Notes: a model not told the origin generated them from the letters alone. A stretch of 64,000 bases of DNA from an uncultured Williamsia sp. (GCF_947494875.1 NZ_CANLWM010000001.1:682001-746000), one strand, 5' to 3'; shown: positions 51,281 to 60,592, counted from the stretch's first letter. Numbers and translations are program-made.

Positions 51281-51922
51281 GTGACCGAGGCCAGTCTCCG
51301 AGAGCGCAAGAAGCGACGCGCGCGTGCCGAGATCGCGAATGCTGCAGCACGTCTCTTCGGTGAGCGTGGGTACGAGAACGTCTCGGTGGCAGACGTCGCC
51401 GCCGCGGCCGAGGTCTCGCCGCAGACCGTCTACAACCATTTCGGGACGAAACGGGACCTCTTGTTCGACCGTGACGAGGAGGTCACGTCCACGCTCGTGC
51501 GGCTGGTGACCGCCCGACCCCGCGGGGTCTCGCCGGTCGCGGCGGTCCGTCCCGCTTTCCTGGCCGAGGTCGACATCCTGCGCGGGAGGTCGCCCGGCGA
51601 GTCGGCGGGCGACCTACCCGCGTTGTGTGCGACGAGCAGCGAGGTTCGGCGCTATGTTCTCGAGTCGCGCGACCGCCAGGCGGATGCGCTGACGGCCGCG
51701 ATCGTCGACACGGGCGACGAGGACGAACTGTTCACGGCGAAAGCCTGTGCGGCCGCGCTCCTGTCGGTTCTGCAATCGTTCGTCGACCACGTCGGACGCC
51801 GCATCGTCGACGGTGCACGCCCCGGTGATGTCGCCGACGAGGTCGAACCGATGGTGGCGGCGGCGCTCGACGGGCTGGAGCGCCGATGCTCTCCGCGCCG
51901 TCGGAAAACGAAGGCGGACTGA
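51281..51922 (+). CDS. TetR-family regulator
   Basis: A 213-residue regulator with helix-turn-helix VSVADVAAAAEVSPQTVYNHFGTKRDLL and a C-terminal domain of the MftR/SACE-7040-like kind. The GTG at 51281 gives the standard N-terminus (VTEASLRERKKRRARAEI). Divergent from the decarboxylase-like gene, so likely its regulator. A Lys/Arg-rich C-terminal tail follows the last helix. Confidence 0.88.
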   Translation: MTEASLRERKKRRARAEIANAAARLFGERGYENVSVADVAAAAEVSPQTVYNHFGTKRDLLFDRDEEVTSTLVRLVTARPRGVSPVAAVRPAFLAEVDILRGRSPGESAGDLPALCATSSEVRRYVLESRDRQADALTAAIVDTGDEDELFTAKACAAALLSVLQSFVDHVGRRIVDGARPGDVADEVEPMVAAALDGLERRCSPRRRKTKAD

Positions 51923-51924
51923 CC

Positions 51925-52494
51925 TCAGTCGGCGTGGACGACGTCGAAGACCTGCTTCTGGATGCCGTTGCCGTAGGCCTCGTGTTCGACGAGGCGCAGA
52001 TGCGTGCTGTCCTTGTCCGCCTCGCTGAACAGGCGCTTGCCCGCCCCGAGCAGTACCGGGAACACCAGCAGGTGGTAGCGATCCACGAGGCCGGCGTCGG
52101 CGAGTGATGCGCCCAGAGATGCGCTGCCCTGCACCAGGATCGGGCCGCCTTCGGTCTCCTTCAGTGCGGCGACGTCGTCGACCGAGCGTAGGATGGTGGC
52201 CGGCCAGCGGTCGTCGTCGGACTCCAGCGATGTCGAGACCACGTAGCGGGGGAGGGTGTTCATCTGGGCGAACTCCTCCATCGTCGGCCACACCGGGGCG
52301 AACGCCTCGTAGGAGGTGCGCCCGAAGAGCAGGGCTCCGCTCTCCTGCTGTTCGCGGCCCTTGATCTCGTAGGCCGCCGGGTCGAACTCGATGCTCTCGA
52401 AGGTCCAGCCCGAGTTGCGGTAGCCGGGTTCGCCGCCGGGTGCCTCCATGACCCCGTCGAGTGAGACGAACGCGGTGACGATCAGCTGTCGCAT
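51925..52494 (-). CDS. Dihydrofolate reductase/RibD-like protein
   Basis: A 189-residue RibD C-domain-like reductase: MRQLIVTAFVSLDGVMEAPGGEP, LLFGRTSYEAFAPVWPTMEEFAQMN, and VQGSASLGASLADAGLVDRYHLLVFPVLLGAGKRLF. Typical actinobacterial YyaP/YwjB relative of unknown substrate. AGGAG six nt before ATG 52494 decides the start. Two bases separate it from the convergent TetR gene. Confidence 0.88.
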   Translation of the reverse strand: MRQLIVTAFVSLDGVMEAPGGEPGYRNSGWTFESIEFDPAAYEIKGREQQESGALLFGRTSYEAFAPVWPTMEEFAQMNTLPRYVVSTSLESDDDRWPATILRSVDDVAALKETEGGPILVQGSASLGASLADAGLVDRYHLLVFPVLLGAGKRLFSEADKDSTHLRLVEHEAYGNGIQKQVFDVVHAD

Positions 52495-52567
52495 GAGAAC
52501 TCCTGAGGCCGGGATGATCTGTTGGCGATGTAGACCGCCGATGTCGCCGGAACTCATCGCCCGATGG

Positions 52568-53524
52568 TCAGCGGCCGCTCTCGGCGGATTGGTGATCGCG
52601 GTTGTACTCGATGACGCGGGCCTTGAGATGGCGGTAGCCGCGAACGCTCAGCGTGCCGATCGACTTGAAGAAGAACCGGTCGTCCTCGACCACGTCGGCG
52701 AGCGCGGAGTCGCAGAGCGACGTCCCGGGACGGGCCGATCCCGTCAGGCGGGCGGCGATGTTCACCGGCTCCCCGAACACGTCGCCGAAGCGTGTCAGCA
52801 CGCGGCCGTAGGCGAGACCGACCCGCAGCGGCGGGAAGTCGTCGAGGTCGGAGATCGAATGGAGTTCCAGCGCGATCTCGACGGCGGACGCGGCGTCGTC
52901 GACGGCGAACATCACCGCGTCGCCGAGTGTCTTGATGACTTGGCCACCGCGCTCGGTGACGATCTCGCTCGCCTTCACCTCGAACGTCTCGAGGAGCGTG
53001 TTTAGCTCCTCCATGCCGATCTTTCGCGACAGGCTCGTGTACCCGACGATGTCGCAGAAGCCGATGCTCAGGTCGTGGCGTTCGTCCCCGTTGGCGCCGC
53101 GGTCGACCGAGAGGTTGCGCAGGGCGGCGGCGAGATGGCGGCGCCAGATCAGGGTCTGCACCCGCCCCATCGCCGTGGCCATCTGGGCCATGCTGATGTC
53201 GTTGTCGGGATCGTTCGCCATCTCGTGCAGGCGGTAGGCCTGCCAGTCCGCGAGGCGCGACATCGTCTGCCCGATCGACCGCGCCGCGGCGACCGTGGTT
53301 CCCTCGGGCGCGGCGGCGTACGCCGCGATGACCGTCCCCATCGCAGCGAGGTCGTCCTCGGTGAAGATCGCCTCGGCGCGGTCGTCATGGGCGAAGCCGA
53401 AGGCCCGCCAGAGTTCGTGGGCGAAGTCGGCGTCGACGCCGAGCTCGGCGACTGCCTGGTCGCGGCTGAACACCGGCGGCCCGCCGAGCAGCGCATCCTC
53501 GATGTCGGACAACGGATCGCTCAC
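52568..53524 (-). CDS. Class III adenylate/guanylate cyclase with N-terminal regulatory domain
   Basis: A 318-residue soluble cyclase that makes cAMP (or cGMP) from the nucleoside triphosphate. Residues 1-~145 are helical (DIEDALLGGPPVFSRDQAVAELGVD..., AYAAAPEGTTVAAARSIGQTMSRL), resembling the autoinhibitory regulatory domain of mycobacterial cyclases. The catalytic domain has the metal Asp in GFCDIVGYTSLS, substrate Lys in VIKTLGDAVMF with the second Asp, and the transition-state pair in VNIAARL. The GTG at 53524 overlaps the stop of the double-TetR gene (GTGA), so the two proteins are made from one mRNA. Confidence 0.9.
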   Translation of the reverse strand: MSDPLSDIEDALLGGPPVFSRDQAVAELGVDADFAHELWRAFGFAHDDRAEAIFTEDDLAAMGTVIAAYAAAPEGTTVAAARSIGQTMSRLADWQAYRLHEMANDPDNDISMAQMATAMGRVQTLIWRRHLAAALRNLSVDRGANGDERHDLSIGFCDIVGYTSLSRKIGMEELNTLLETFEVKASEIVTERGGQVIKTLGDAVMFAVDDAASAVEIALELHSISDLDDFPPLRVGLAYGRVLTRFGDVFGEPVNIAARLTGSARPGTSLCDSALADVVEDDRFFFKSIGTLSVRGYRHLKARVIEYNRDHQSAESGR

Positions 53525-54702
53525 AGTCCCAGGACACCTCTCATCAGGCAGGCCAGCTGCGCGGGCAGCTCGGGGCGCATCCGCCCCCGCCGCATCCGCA
53601 CCGCGTCGTTGGCGATGCTCAGCGCGGCGTGCACGGTGACCGCGGCCTCCGCCGGCGCCAGACCGGGTTCGATCTCGGTCACCAGCGTGATCCAGCGTCG
53701 CACGTAGTGGTGCTGCGCGGCGAGGAGATCCTGCGCATCGGTCTCCCTGAGCACCGGACCGTTGTTGAACGCGACGGACAGGTCCGGTGTCGTGCTGAGA
53801 ACCGTCACATAGGACTCGACGAGTGCGCCCAGGAACTCCTGCGGATCGGTGGTCGCCGCGCGGGCCGCCATCGCGCCCGCCTCGAGACGCGCGGCGCTGC
53901 GGCGCCCGATGTCCACGAGGATCGCGACCTTGCTGGGGAAGTGTTTGTAGACGCTGGGCCCCGTGATCCCGACGGCCTCGCCGATCTCGTCCACACCGAC
54001 ATGTCCGTACCCGCGCCGCTCGAACAGGTCGGACGCCGCGTCGAGGATCTCCCCGCGGCGACTGTCGGCAGGTGTGCCGGGCACGGCGACGTGCGTCAGG
54101 GGCGGCGCGTCGTCGGGTGCGACAGCGATCGCCCGCCGGACCAGCTCCGCGAGCCGGGCCTGGGCGCGTCCCACCGGGATCCGTGTGCTGTGCGCGGACG
54201 TGCTGCCCACGATCGACAACACGGCCCAGGCGATGAGTCGGGTGGTGCGCGGCGTGAGGTCGTCGCGGTCGAAGGTCAGGGCGGCGGCCCAGCGGTCGAG
54301 GATCTCGCCCGTGCGGCGGCGCACCTGGACGTTCTGCTCGTCCGAGAGGAACACCCCGTTCCAGCGCCAGAGAATCGCGGCGTCGGGACGGTGCAAACCC
54401 ATCCGGCAGGCCGCCGCGACGAGGGCGTCCCGCTGTTCGGCGCGATCGCGTGGCGGTGTCGACAGCGCGCCGTCGGTGCACGCCTGGAGGTCGTCGACGC
54501 GCGCCATCACGGTCTCCGCGAGCAGCGTCTGCTTGTCCGCGAAGTGGCGGTAGACGCCCGGCGCGGTCACCCCTGCCGCCCGCGCGACGTCGGCGACGGA
54601 CACCCGGGCGTATCCGCGCTCGGCGAAGAGCGATGCCGCGGCGTCCAACAGGACGCGACGACGGTCGGGGTGTCGACGCGACCGAGCGGGAGCGGAAGTC
54701 AT
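53521..54702 (-). CDS. Double-TetR regulator (two TetR units in one chain)
   Basis: A 393-residue protein made of two consecutive TetR modules. Unit 1: VSVADVARAAGVTAPGVYRHFADKQTLL with its own ligand domain to about residue 205. Unit 2: VGVDEIGEAVGITGPSVYKHFPSKVAIL with a second ligand domain to the end. A single chain thus has a pseudo-dimer's worth of DNA-binding heads. It is divergent from fadA and overlaps the cyclase gene, so it probably regulates both fadAB and its own cyclase operon. Such fusions occur in Mycobacteriales but are little studied. Confidence 0.9.
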   Translation of the reverse strand: MTSAPARSRRHPDRRRVLLDAAASLFAERGYARVSVADVARAAGVTAPGVYRHFADKQTLLAETVMARVDDLQACTDGALSTPPRDRAEQRDALVAAACRMGLHRPDAAILWRWNGVFLSDEQNVQVRRRTGEILDRWAAALTFDRDDLTPRTTRLIAWAVLSIVGSTSAHSTRIPVGRAQARLAELVRRAIAVAPDDAPPLTHVAVPGTPADSRRGEILDAASDLFERRGYGHVGVDEIGEAVGITGPSVYKHFPSKVAILVDIGRRSAARLEAGAMAARAATTDPQEFLGALVESYVTVLSTTPDLSVAFNNGPVLRETDAQDLLAAQHHYVRRWITLVTEIEPGLAPAEAAVTVHAALSIANDAVRMRRGRMRPELPAQLACLMRGVLGL

Positions 54703-54714
54703 GGTGAACCGACA

Positions 54715-54785
54715 TTAGCGCACAGATGACCATCGATGAACCTTGTGAGCACCGGGTATGGCGGCGTAAGTTAGCGCGCGTTAGC
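54715..54785. promoter_or_regulatory. TTAGC repeats in the double-TetR/fadA promoter gap
   Basis: TTAGCGC occurs at 54715-54721 (13 bp before the TetR start) and again at 54771-54777, followed by GTTAGC at 54780-54785 in direct repeat with GTTAGC at 54770-54775 (10-bp spacing). Repeated half-sites on one face of the helix fit a regulator with two DNA-binding heads. The assignment is inferred. Confidence 0.5.
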
Positions 54786-54815
54786 CTACGGGCACCGATG
54801 TGAAAGGACCCGTCC

Positions 54816-56024
54816 ATGAGTGACGCATTCATCTACGAGGCGATCCGTACGCCGCGTGGCAAGCAGCGCGGTGGATCGCTGCACGGCACCAAGCCCGTCG
54901 ACCTCGTCGCCGGCCTCATCACCGAGCTCCGCACCCGCTTCCCCGACATCGACCCCGAAGACATCGACGACGTCGTCCTCGGCGTCGTGTCGCCGGTCGG
55001 TGAGCAGGGCGCCGTGATCTCGCGGACCGCGGCGCTCGTCGCCGGCCTGCCCGACACCGTCCCCGGCACCCAGATCAACCGCTTCTGCGCCTCCGGTCTG
55101 GAGGCGAGCAACCTCGCTGCCCAGAAGGTCGCGTCCGGGTGGGACCAGCTGGTCATCGCCGGTGGTGTCGAGTCGATGTCGCGTGTGCCCATGGGCTCCG
55201 ACGGCGGCGCGATGTTCCAGGACCCGGCCACCGCGTACGACCTCTACATCGCCCCGCAGGGCATCGGTGCCGACCTGATCGCCACCCTCGAGGGCTTCAG
55301 CCGTGACGACGTCGACGCCTACGCCGTCGAGTCGCAGAACCGTGCCGAGGCGGCGTGGTCGGCCGGGTACTTCGCGAAGTCCGTCGTGCCGGTGAAGGAC
55401 ATGAACGGCGTCCTCGTCCTCGACCACGACGAGCACCGCCGCCCGGGCACCACGGTGGAGCAGCTCGGCAAGCTCAAGCCCGCCTTCGCGGGTCTGGCCG
55501 AGATGGCCGGCTTCGACGAGGTCGCGAAGCAGAAGTACTACAGCGTCGAGAAGGTGAACCACGTCCACACCGGCGGCAACAGCTCCGGCATCGTCGACGG
55601 CGCCGCACTGGTCCTCATCGGCACCGAGGAGGCGGGGAAGAAGGCCGGCCTGACGCCGCGTGCGCGCATCGTCGCCACCGCGCAGACCGGTTCCGACCCC
55701 ACGATCATGCTCACCGGGCCCACCCCGGCCACCGAGCTCGTGCTGAAGAAGGCCGGCCTGACCGTCGACGACATCGACGTGTTCGAGCTGAACGAGGCGT
55801 TCGCCTCGGTCGTCCTCAAGTGGATGAAGGATCTGAAGATCCCGCACGAGAAGACCAACGTCAACGGTGGCGCGATCGCGATGGGCCACCCGCTCGGCGC
55901 GACCGGCGCGATGATCCTCGGCACCGTCGTCGACGAGCTCGAGCGCTCCGGCGGCCGCTACGGCCTGATCACCCTCTGCATCGGTGGCGGCATGGGCGTC
56001 GCGACCATCATCGAACGCGTCTGA
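54816..56024 (+). CDS. fadA: Acetyl-CoA acetyltransferase FadA (thiolase)
   Basis: A 402-residue thiolase, the beta subunit of the mycobacterial trifunctional fatty-acid oxidation complex (M. tuberculosis Rv0859, 403 residues). Catalytic Cys91 is in [11 protein letters not shown]; the His is in [16 protein letters not shown], and the second Cys in TLCIGGGMG. Forms a complex with FadB and cleaves 3-ketoacyl-CoA. A 33-bp gap to fadB makes one operon. Divergent from the double-TetR gene. Confidence 0.95.
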   Translation: MSDAFIYEAIRTPRGKQRGGSLHGTKPVDLVAGLITELRTRFPDIDPEDIDDVVLGVVSPVGEQGAVISRTAALVAGLPDTVPGTQINRFCASGLEASNLAAQKVASGWDQLVIAGGVESMSRVPMGSDGGAMFQDPATAYDLYIAPQGIGADLIATLEGFSRDDVDAYAVESQNRAEAAWSAGYFAKSVVPVKDMNGVLVLDHDEHRRPGTTVEQLGKLKPAFAGLAEMAGFDEVAKQKYYSVEKVNHVHTGGNSSGIVDGAALVLIGTEEAGKKAGLTPRARIVATAQTGSDPTIMLTGPTPATELVLKKAGLTVDDIDVFELNEAFASVVLKWMKDLKIPHEKTNVNGGAIAMGHPLGATGAMILGTVVDELERSGGRYGLITLCIGGGMGVATIIERV

Positions 56025-56057
56025 CGCGCCCGTCCTCACAGGAGAATCCGAGAACAC

Positions 56058-58232
56058 ATGAGTGACAACATGATCGCGTGGGAGAAGGACGCCGACGGCG
56101 TCGTCGTACTCACCATGGACGACCCCAACCAGGGCGCCAACACCATGAACGACCTGTTCCACGAGTCGCTCGCCGCGACGGTGGAGCGGCTCGAGGCCGA
56201 GAAGGACGACATCACCGGTGTCGTGCTCACCTCGGCGAAGAAGACCTTCTTCGCCGGTGGCGACCTGAAGGACATGTCGAGCGACCGCGGCGACAAGGAC
56301 AAGGTCCAGATCGCCACGGAGATCACGAACCGCGTCAACGAGCTCAAGGTCAACCTGCGTCGTCTGGAGACCTTCGGGAAGCCGATCGTCTCCGCCATCA
56401 ACGGCGCCGCGCTCGGCGGCGGCCTCGAGCTGGCGCTCGCCACCCACCACCGCATCGCCGCGGACGTGCGGGGCAGCTCCATCGGTCTGCCCGAGGTCAC
56501 CCTCGGTCTGCTCCCCGGCGGTGGCGGAGTCGTCCGCACGGTCCGCATGCTCGGCATCCAGAACGCCCTGATGAACGTGCTGCTGCAGGGACCGCGCATG
56601 AAGCCGGCGCAGGCCAAGGAGACCGGACTGGTCGACGAGGTCGTGGGCTCGGTGGAGGAGCTCCTCCCCGCCGCGAAGAAGTGGCTGTCGGAGAACCCGG
56701 ATGCCAAGCAGCCGTGGGACACCGACGGGTACAAGATCCCCGGTGGGTCGCCGTCGAGCCCGTCGGTCGCGCAGTTCCTCCCGGCCATGCCGGCGATCCT
56801 GCGCCGCCAGCTCAAGGGTGCCCCGATGCCGGCACCGCGTGCGATCCTCGCCGCCGCGGTCGAGGGCGCGATGGTCGACATCGAGACCGCCGCCAAGATC
56901 GAGTCTCGCTACTTCGTGTCGCTCGTGACCGGCCAGGTCGCGCAGAACATGATCAAGGCGTTCTTCTTCGATCTGCAGCACATCAACGGTGGCGGCTCAC
57001 GGCCTGACGGCTACGACAAGTACACCGCCAAGAAGGTCGGCGTGATCGGCGCCGGGATGATGGGTGCGGCCATCGCGTACGTCTCGGCAAAGGCCGGGAT
57101 GGACGTCGTCCTCAAGGACATCGACATCGACGCGGCCAAGCGTGGCAAGAACTATTCGGAGAAGCTCGAGGAGAAGGCACTCAAGCGTGGCAAGACCACG
57201 CAGGAGAAGTCCGACGAGCTGCTCGCCCGCATCCACCCGACCGTGGACCCGCAGGACTTCGCGGGCGTCGACCTCGTCATCGAGGCCGCCTTCGAGTCGG
57301 TCGAGGTGAAGCACAAGGTGTTCCAGGAGATCGAGGACATCGTCGAGCCCGACGCCGTCCTCGGCTCGAACACCTCGACGCTGCCCATCACCTCGCTCGC
57401 CGAGGGCGTGAAGCGTGCCGACGACTTCATCGGCATCCACTTCTTCTCCCCGGTCGACAAGATGCCGCTGGTGGAGATCATCCGTGGTGCCAAGACCTCG
57501 GATGCGGTGCTGGCCAAGGTCATCGACTACACGCTCGCGATCAAGAAGACCCCGATCGTCGTCAACGACAGCCGCGGCTTCTTCACCTCGCGTGTGATCG
57601 GTACGTTCATCAACGAGGCCATCGCGGCCGTCGGTGAGGGCGTCGAGCCGGCCTTCATCGAGCAGGCCGGTCAGCAGGCGGGCTATCCGGCTGCGCCGCT
57701 GCAGCTCTCGGACGAGCTGAAGCTCGGCCTGATGCAGAAGATCCGCAACGAGACCGCTGCCGCGGCGAAGGCCGAGGGCAAGGACTACCCCGACCACGGG
57801 TCGTTCGCGGTCGTCGACTGGCTGTTGGAGCAGGGCCGCGACGGCAAGACCGCCGGCAAGGGCTTCTACGAGTACGACGAGAACGGCAAGCGCACCGGTC
57901 TGTGGAACGGTCTGCGCGACCAGTACAAGTCGGGCAGCACGCAGATCCCGTTCCAGGACATGGTGGAGCGCATGCTCTTCGCCGAGGCGCTGGAGACGGT
58001 GAAGTGCTTCGACGAGGGTGTCATCACCTCCGTGCCCGACGCCAACATCGGCTCCATCTTCGGGATCGGGTTCCCGGCGTGGACCGGTGGTGTCGTGCAG
58101 TACATCAACCAGTACGAGGGCGGCCTGCAGGGCTTCGTCGACCGGGCTCGCGACCTGGCGTCGAAGTACGGCAGCCACTTCGAGCCGCCGCAGTCGCTGG
58201 TCGACAAGGCCGGCAAGGGTGAGAAGTACTGA
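56058..58232 (+). CDS. fadB: Trifunctional complex alpha subunit FadB (hydratase/3-hydroxyacyl-CoA dehydrogenase)
   Basis: A 724-residue fusion (M. tuberculosis FadB 720). The N-terminal crotonase domain has FFAGGDLKDM and NGAALGGGLELALATHHRIA with the catalytic Glu region (LPEVTLGLLPGGGG). The HAD domain begins at KKVGVIGAGMMGAAIAYVSAKAG and carries FIGIHFFSPVDKMPLVEII and the C-terminal EALETVKCFDEGV. It hydrates enoyl-CoA and oxidises the 3-hydroxyacyl-CoA for FadA. Ends before a strong terminator. Confidence 0.96.
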   Translation: MSDNMIAWEKDADGVVVLTMDDPNQGANTMNDLFHESLAATVERLEAEKDDITGVVLTSAKKTFFAGGDLKDMSSDRGDKDKVQIATEITNRVNELKVNLRRLETFGKPIVSAINGAALGGGLELALATHHRIAADVRGSSIGLPEVTLGLLPGGGGVVRTVRMLGIQNALMNVLLQGPRMKPAQAKETGLVDEVVGSVEELLPAAKKWLSENPDAKQPWDTDGYKIPGGSPSSPSVAQFLPAMPAILRRQLKGAPMPAPRAILAAAVEGAMVDIETAAKIESRYFVSLVTGQVAQNMIKAFFFDLQHINGGGSRPDGYDKYTAKKVGVIGAGMMGAAIAYVSAKAGMDVVLKDIDIDAAKRGKNYSEKLEEKALKRGKTTQEKSDELLARIHPTVDPQDFAGVDLVIEAAFESVEVKHKVFQEIEDIVEPDAVLGSNTSTLPITSLAEGVKRADDFIGIHFFSPVDKMPLVEIIRGAKTSDAVLAKVIDYTLAIKKTPIVVNDSRGFFTSRVIGTFINEAIAAVGEGVEPAFIEQAGQQAGYPAAPLQLSDELKLGLMQKIRNETAAAAKAEGKDYPDHGSFAVVDWLLEQGRDGKTAGKGFYEYDENGKRTGLWNGLRDQYKSGSTQIPFQDMVERMLFAEALETVKCFDEGVITSVPDANIGSIFGIGFPAWTGGVVQYINQYEGGLQGFVDRARDLASKYGSHFEPPQSLVDKAGKGEKY

Positions 58233-58290
58233 TCTGAGCTGATCTCAGACCAGCCAAGCGGCCCGGTTCCCGATGGGAGCCGGGCCGCTT
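58233..58290 (+). terminator. Strong terminator hairpins after fadB
   Basis: A first hairpin with arms TCTGAG/CTCAGA lies at 58233-58249. The main one spans 58256-58290: an 11-bp perfect stem AAGCGGCCCGG/CCGGGCCGCTT that continues inward (TTCCC/GGGAG) to a 16-bp stem with a 3-nt GAT loop. This is the strongest terminator seen in the window. Confidence 0.85.
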
Positions 58291-58296
58291 CTGTGC

Positions 58297-58440
58297 GCTG
58301 ACTGGGTGGAAACGACCATCGAGTGTGCTGGCAGCGGAAGGTGCGGTGTGTCGACGACGCCGCACACTCGACGGCGGTTTCCACACAGTCGGCACCGTAG
58401 TGGTCAACACACTCGGCGGCGGTTTCCACACAGTCGGCAC
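58297..58440. repeat. 45-nt intergenic repeat family (one inverted, two direct copies)
   Basis: Two copies of a 33-nt core starting CACACTCG and containing GGCGGTTTCCACACAGTCGG lie at 58363-58395 and 58408-58440 (period 45 nt). A third, imperfect copy lies inverted at 58297-58330 (GACTGGGTGGAAACG...GAGTGTG). A short stem GTGCGG/CCGCAC lies between. The block ends 23 bp before the monooxygenase ATG. Confidence 0.75.
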
Positions 58441-58463
58441 TGCCGTCGGGGATACTTACATCC

Positions 58464-59990
58464 ATGGATGGCACCGTCAGGACCCCCGACCACGAGATCG
58501 TCATCGTCGGAGGCGGGTTCTCCGGCATCGGCGCCGCGATCCTCCTCGACCGCGCGGGGTTCTCGGACTACCTGCTGGTGGAGGACGGTGACGGTCTCGG
58601 CGGGGCGTGGCACTGGAACACCTACCCCGGCGTCGGCGTCGACATCCCGTCGTTCAGCTACCAGTTCTCCTTCGACCAGCGGACCGACTGGTCCCGGATC
58701 TACGCCCCGGGTCGCGAACTGAAGCGGTATGCCGACGACGTCGCGCAGCGATTCCGCGTCACCGACCGCACCCGGCTGAACACCCGCGTCGTCGAGGCAG
58801 AGTTCGACGAGTCGTCCGACCTGTGGACGTTGCGGACCGGATCCGGGGACACCATCACCACGCGGTACGTGGTCAGCGCAACCGGCGTCCTCACCCAGCC
58901 CAAGCGCCCCGACATCCCCGGCGTGGACGATTTCGCGGGCGACGTGCTGCACACGGCGCGCTGGGATCACTCCCTCGATCTCTGCGGCCGTCGGGTGGCG
59001 GTCATCGGCACGGGTGCCTCTGCGGTGCAGGCGATCCCGGAGATCGCCGAGGTCGCAGACCATCTCACCGTCTTCCAGCGCACCCCGATCTGGTGCATGC
59101 CCAAGCCCGACGCGCCGATCCCCGGCGTCGTGCGCACCGCACTCGCCCGGATCCCCGGCGCGCGCCGCGTCGCCCGTACCGTGTCGCCGGCGTTCGTCGA
59201 GGTCAATTTCCCCCTGCCGGCCCACTTCAACGGCGTGGTCCCGATCGCGACGGCAGGCGAGAAACTGGCCCGGGCCTACCTGCGACGCACCGTGGCCGAC
59301 CCGGCGACCCGCGACAAGCTGACGCCGCGTTACGCGATGGGCTGCAAACGTCCCAGCTTCTCGAACGCCTACCTCCCGACGTTCAACCGGTCGAACGTGG
59401 CCCTCGAGACGTCGTCGATCGACCGGATCGAGGCGGGCGGGATCCGGACCGCGGACGGTGTGCTCCACGAGTGCGACGTCCTGGTCCTCGCGACGGGCTT
59501 CAAGGTCTTCGAGAAGGGCAACATGCCGCCTTTCGACGTCCGCGGGGTCGGCGGCCGGGATCTCGACGGGTTCTGGTCGCAGAACCGACTCCAGGCGTTT
59601 CACGGCGTGAGCGTGCCCGGGTTCCCGAACCTCTTCTCCATCCTCGGGCCCTACGCCTACAACGGGTCCTCCTACTTCAACCTCATCGAGACCCAGAGCA
59701 GGCACATCGTCCGATGTCTGGACCGCGCCCGCTCGGTCGGCGCGACCCGCGTCGAGGTCTCCGAGGACGCCAACGCCGAGTACCTGCGGTCGATGCTGGC
59801 GCGCCGCGGCAACCAGGTCTTCTTCCAGGGTGGGTGCGGGTCGGCCAACAGCTACTACTTCGACGACCACGGCGACGTGCCGTTCCGCGCGTCGACGACA
59901 CTCGAGACCATCTGGAGCAGCCGACGATTCGACCTCAGGGCCTACAGATTCACCCGCGCGACCGACCGCGAGCCGTCAGCCATCCGCTGA
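58464..59990 (+). CDS. Flavin-containing monooxygenase, Baeyer-Villiger type
   Basis: A 508-residue FAD/NADPH monooxygenase. FAD fold IVIVGGGFSGIGAAILLDRAG; the Baeyer-Villiger-type motif is DFAGDVLHTARWD (canonical FxGxxxHTxxWP with the final Pro replaced by Asp); the NADPH fold is RVAVIGTGASAVQAIPEIAE. It resembles mycobacterial MymA/EthA-like enzymes that convert ketones to esters or activate thioamide drugs. It starts right after the 45-nt repeat block. Confidence 0.87.
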   Translation: MDGTVRTPDHEIVIVGGGFSGIGAAILLDRAGFSDYLLVEDGDGLGGAWHWNTYPGVGVDIPSFSYQFSFDQRTDWSRIYAPGRELKRYADDVAQRFRVTDRTRLNTRVVEAEFDESSDLWTLRTGSGDTITTRYVVSATGVLTQPKRPDIPGVDDFAGDVLHTARWDHSLDLCGRRVAVIGTGASAVQAIPEIAEVADHLTVFQRTPIWCMPKPDAPIPGVVRTALARIPGARRVARTVSPAFVEVNFPLPAHFNGVVPIATAGEKLARAYLRRTVADPATRDKLTPRYAMGCKRPSFSNAYLPTFNRSNVALETSSIDRIEAGGIRTADGVLHECDVLVLATGFKVFEKGNMPPFDVRGVGGRDLDGFWSQNRLQAFHGVSVPGFPNLFSILGPYAYNGSSYFNLIETQSRHIVRCLDRARSVGATRVEVSEDANAEYLRSMLARRGNQVFFQGGCGSANSYYFDDHGDVPFRASTTLETIWSSRRFDLRAYRFTRATDREPSAIR

Positions 59991-60007
59991 CACAGTCGGC
60001 TGTGAGG

Positions 60008-60592
60008 TCAGCCCTCCCGCCACATCGCTAAGAGGGTGGGGCCTCCGTCGGGCAGGGTCATCTCTCCGGTGACCACGAAACCGTGGCGCTCGTAGAGGGG
60101 CACGTTGCGGATGTTGCTGCTCTCCAGGTAGGCAGGCCCGCTGATCGTGGGCAGGCGGTGCCGGAGCAGCGCGGAACCGTGACCACGGCCCGGCTCGACG
60201 GCACCGAGTTGCGCGAGGTACCAGTGCGGTTTCTTCGGCCGGTGCTTCAGCATCAGTTGTGTCGCCGTGGACCCGCGTCCGGCCGCACTCGGGCGCATCG
60301 CCAGGAGGAGCGACGGGAGCAGGAGCAGCCGGTGGCGGAGCGGGGCGCGGAACGACGGCGGATCCCACAGTGCGGCACCGACGGCCCGATCTCCGTCGAA
60401 TCGCAGGTCAGCGGCGTCGGGGGAACAGTGCTCGTGGCGGGCGGCCACCCGGAAGTACCGGCCGGGGTCGTCGTCGCGGAAGATCCACCGCACGACGGGA
60501 TCGTCGGCGAAGGCCTCTGCCAGGACGTCGGCGACGACGGTGCGTTCGCCGGAGCGGGCCTGCCGGGTCACCGTGGTCGAGGAATCGGTCAC
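60008..60592 (-). CDS. GNAT-family N-acetyltransferase
   Basis: A 194-residue acetyltransferase of the GNAT fold: EAFADDPVVRWIFRDDDPGRYFRVAARHEH, acetyl-CoA loop VEPGRGHGSALLRHRL (Q/R-x2-G-x-G type), and YLESSNIRNVPLYERHGFVVTGEMTLPDGGPTL. The substrate is unknown. GTG 60592 is preferred to the longer frame from 60655, which overlaps the next promoter. Divergent from the hydrolase gene at 60688. Confidence 0.87.
   Translation of the reverse strand: MTDSSTTVTRQARSGERTVVADVLAEAFADDPVVRWIFRDDDPGRYFRVAARHEHCSPDAADLRFDGDRAVGAALWDPPSFRAPLRHRLLLLPSLLLAMRPSAAGRGSTATQLMLKHRPKKPHWYLAQLGAVEPGRGHGSALLRHRLPTISGPAYLESSNIRNVPLYERHGFVVTGEMTLPDGGPTLLAMWREG

Noticed and set aside
52568-54832. One continuous 754-residue frame with the cyclase at its C-terminus
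   Set aside because: Its N-terminal part lies out of frame with the double-TetR gene that occupies the same DNA; the cyclase starts at GTG 53524.
54786-56981. 731-residue open frame antisense to fadA/fadB
   Set aside because: The sense strand carries full thiolase and FadB motifs; the antisense frame has no recognisable domain and biased composition.
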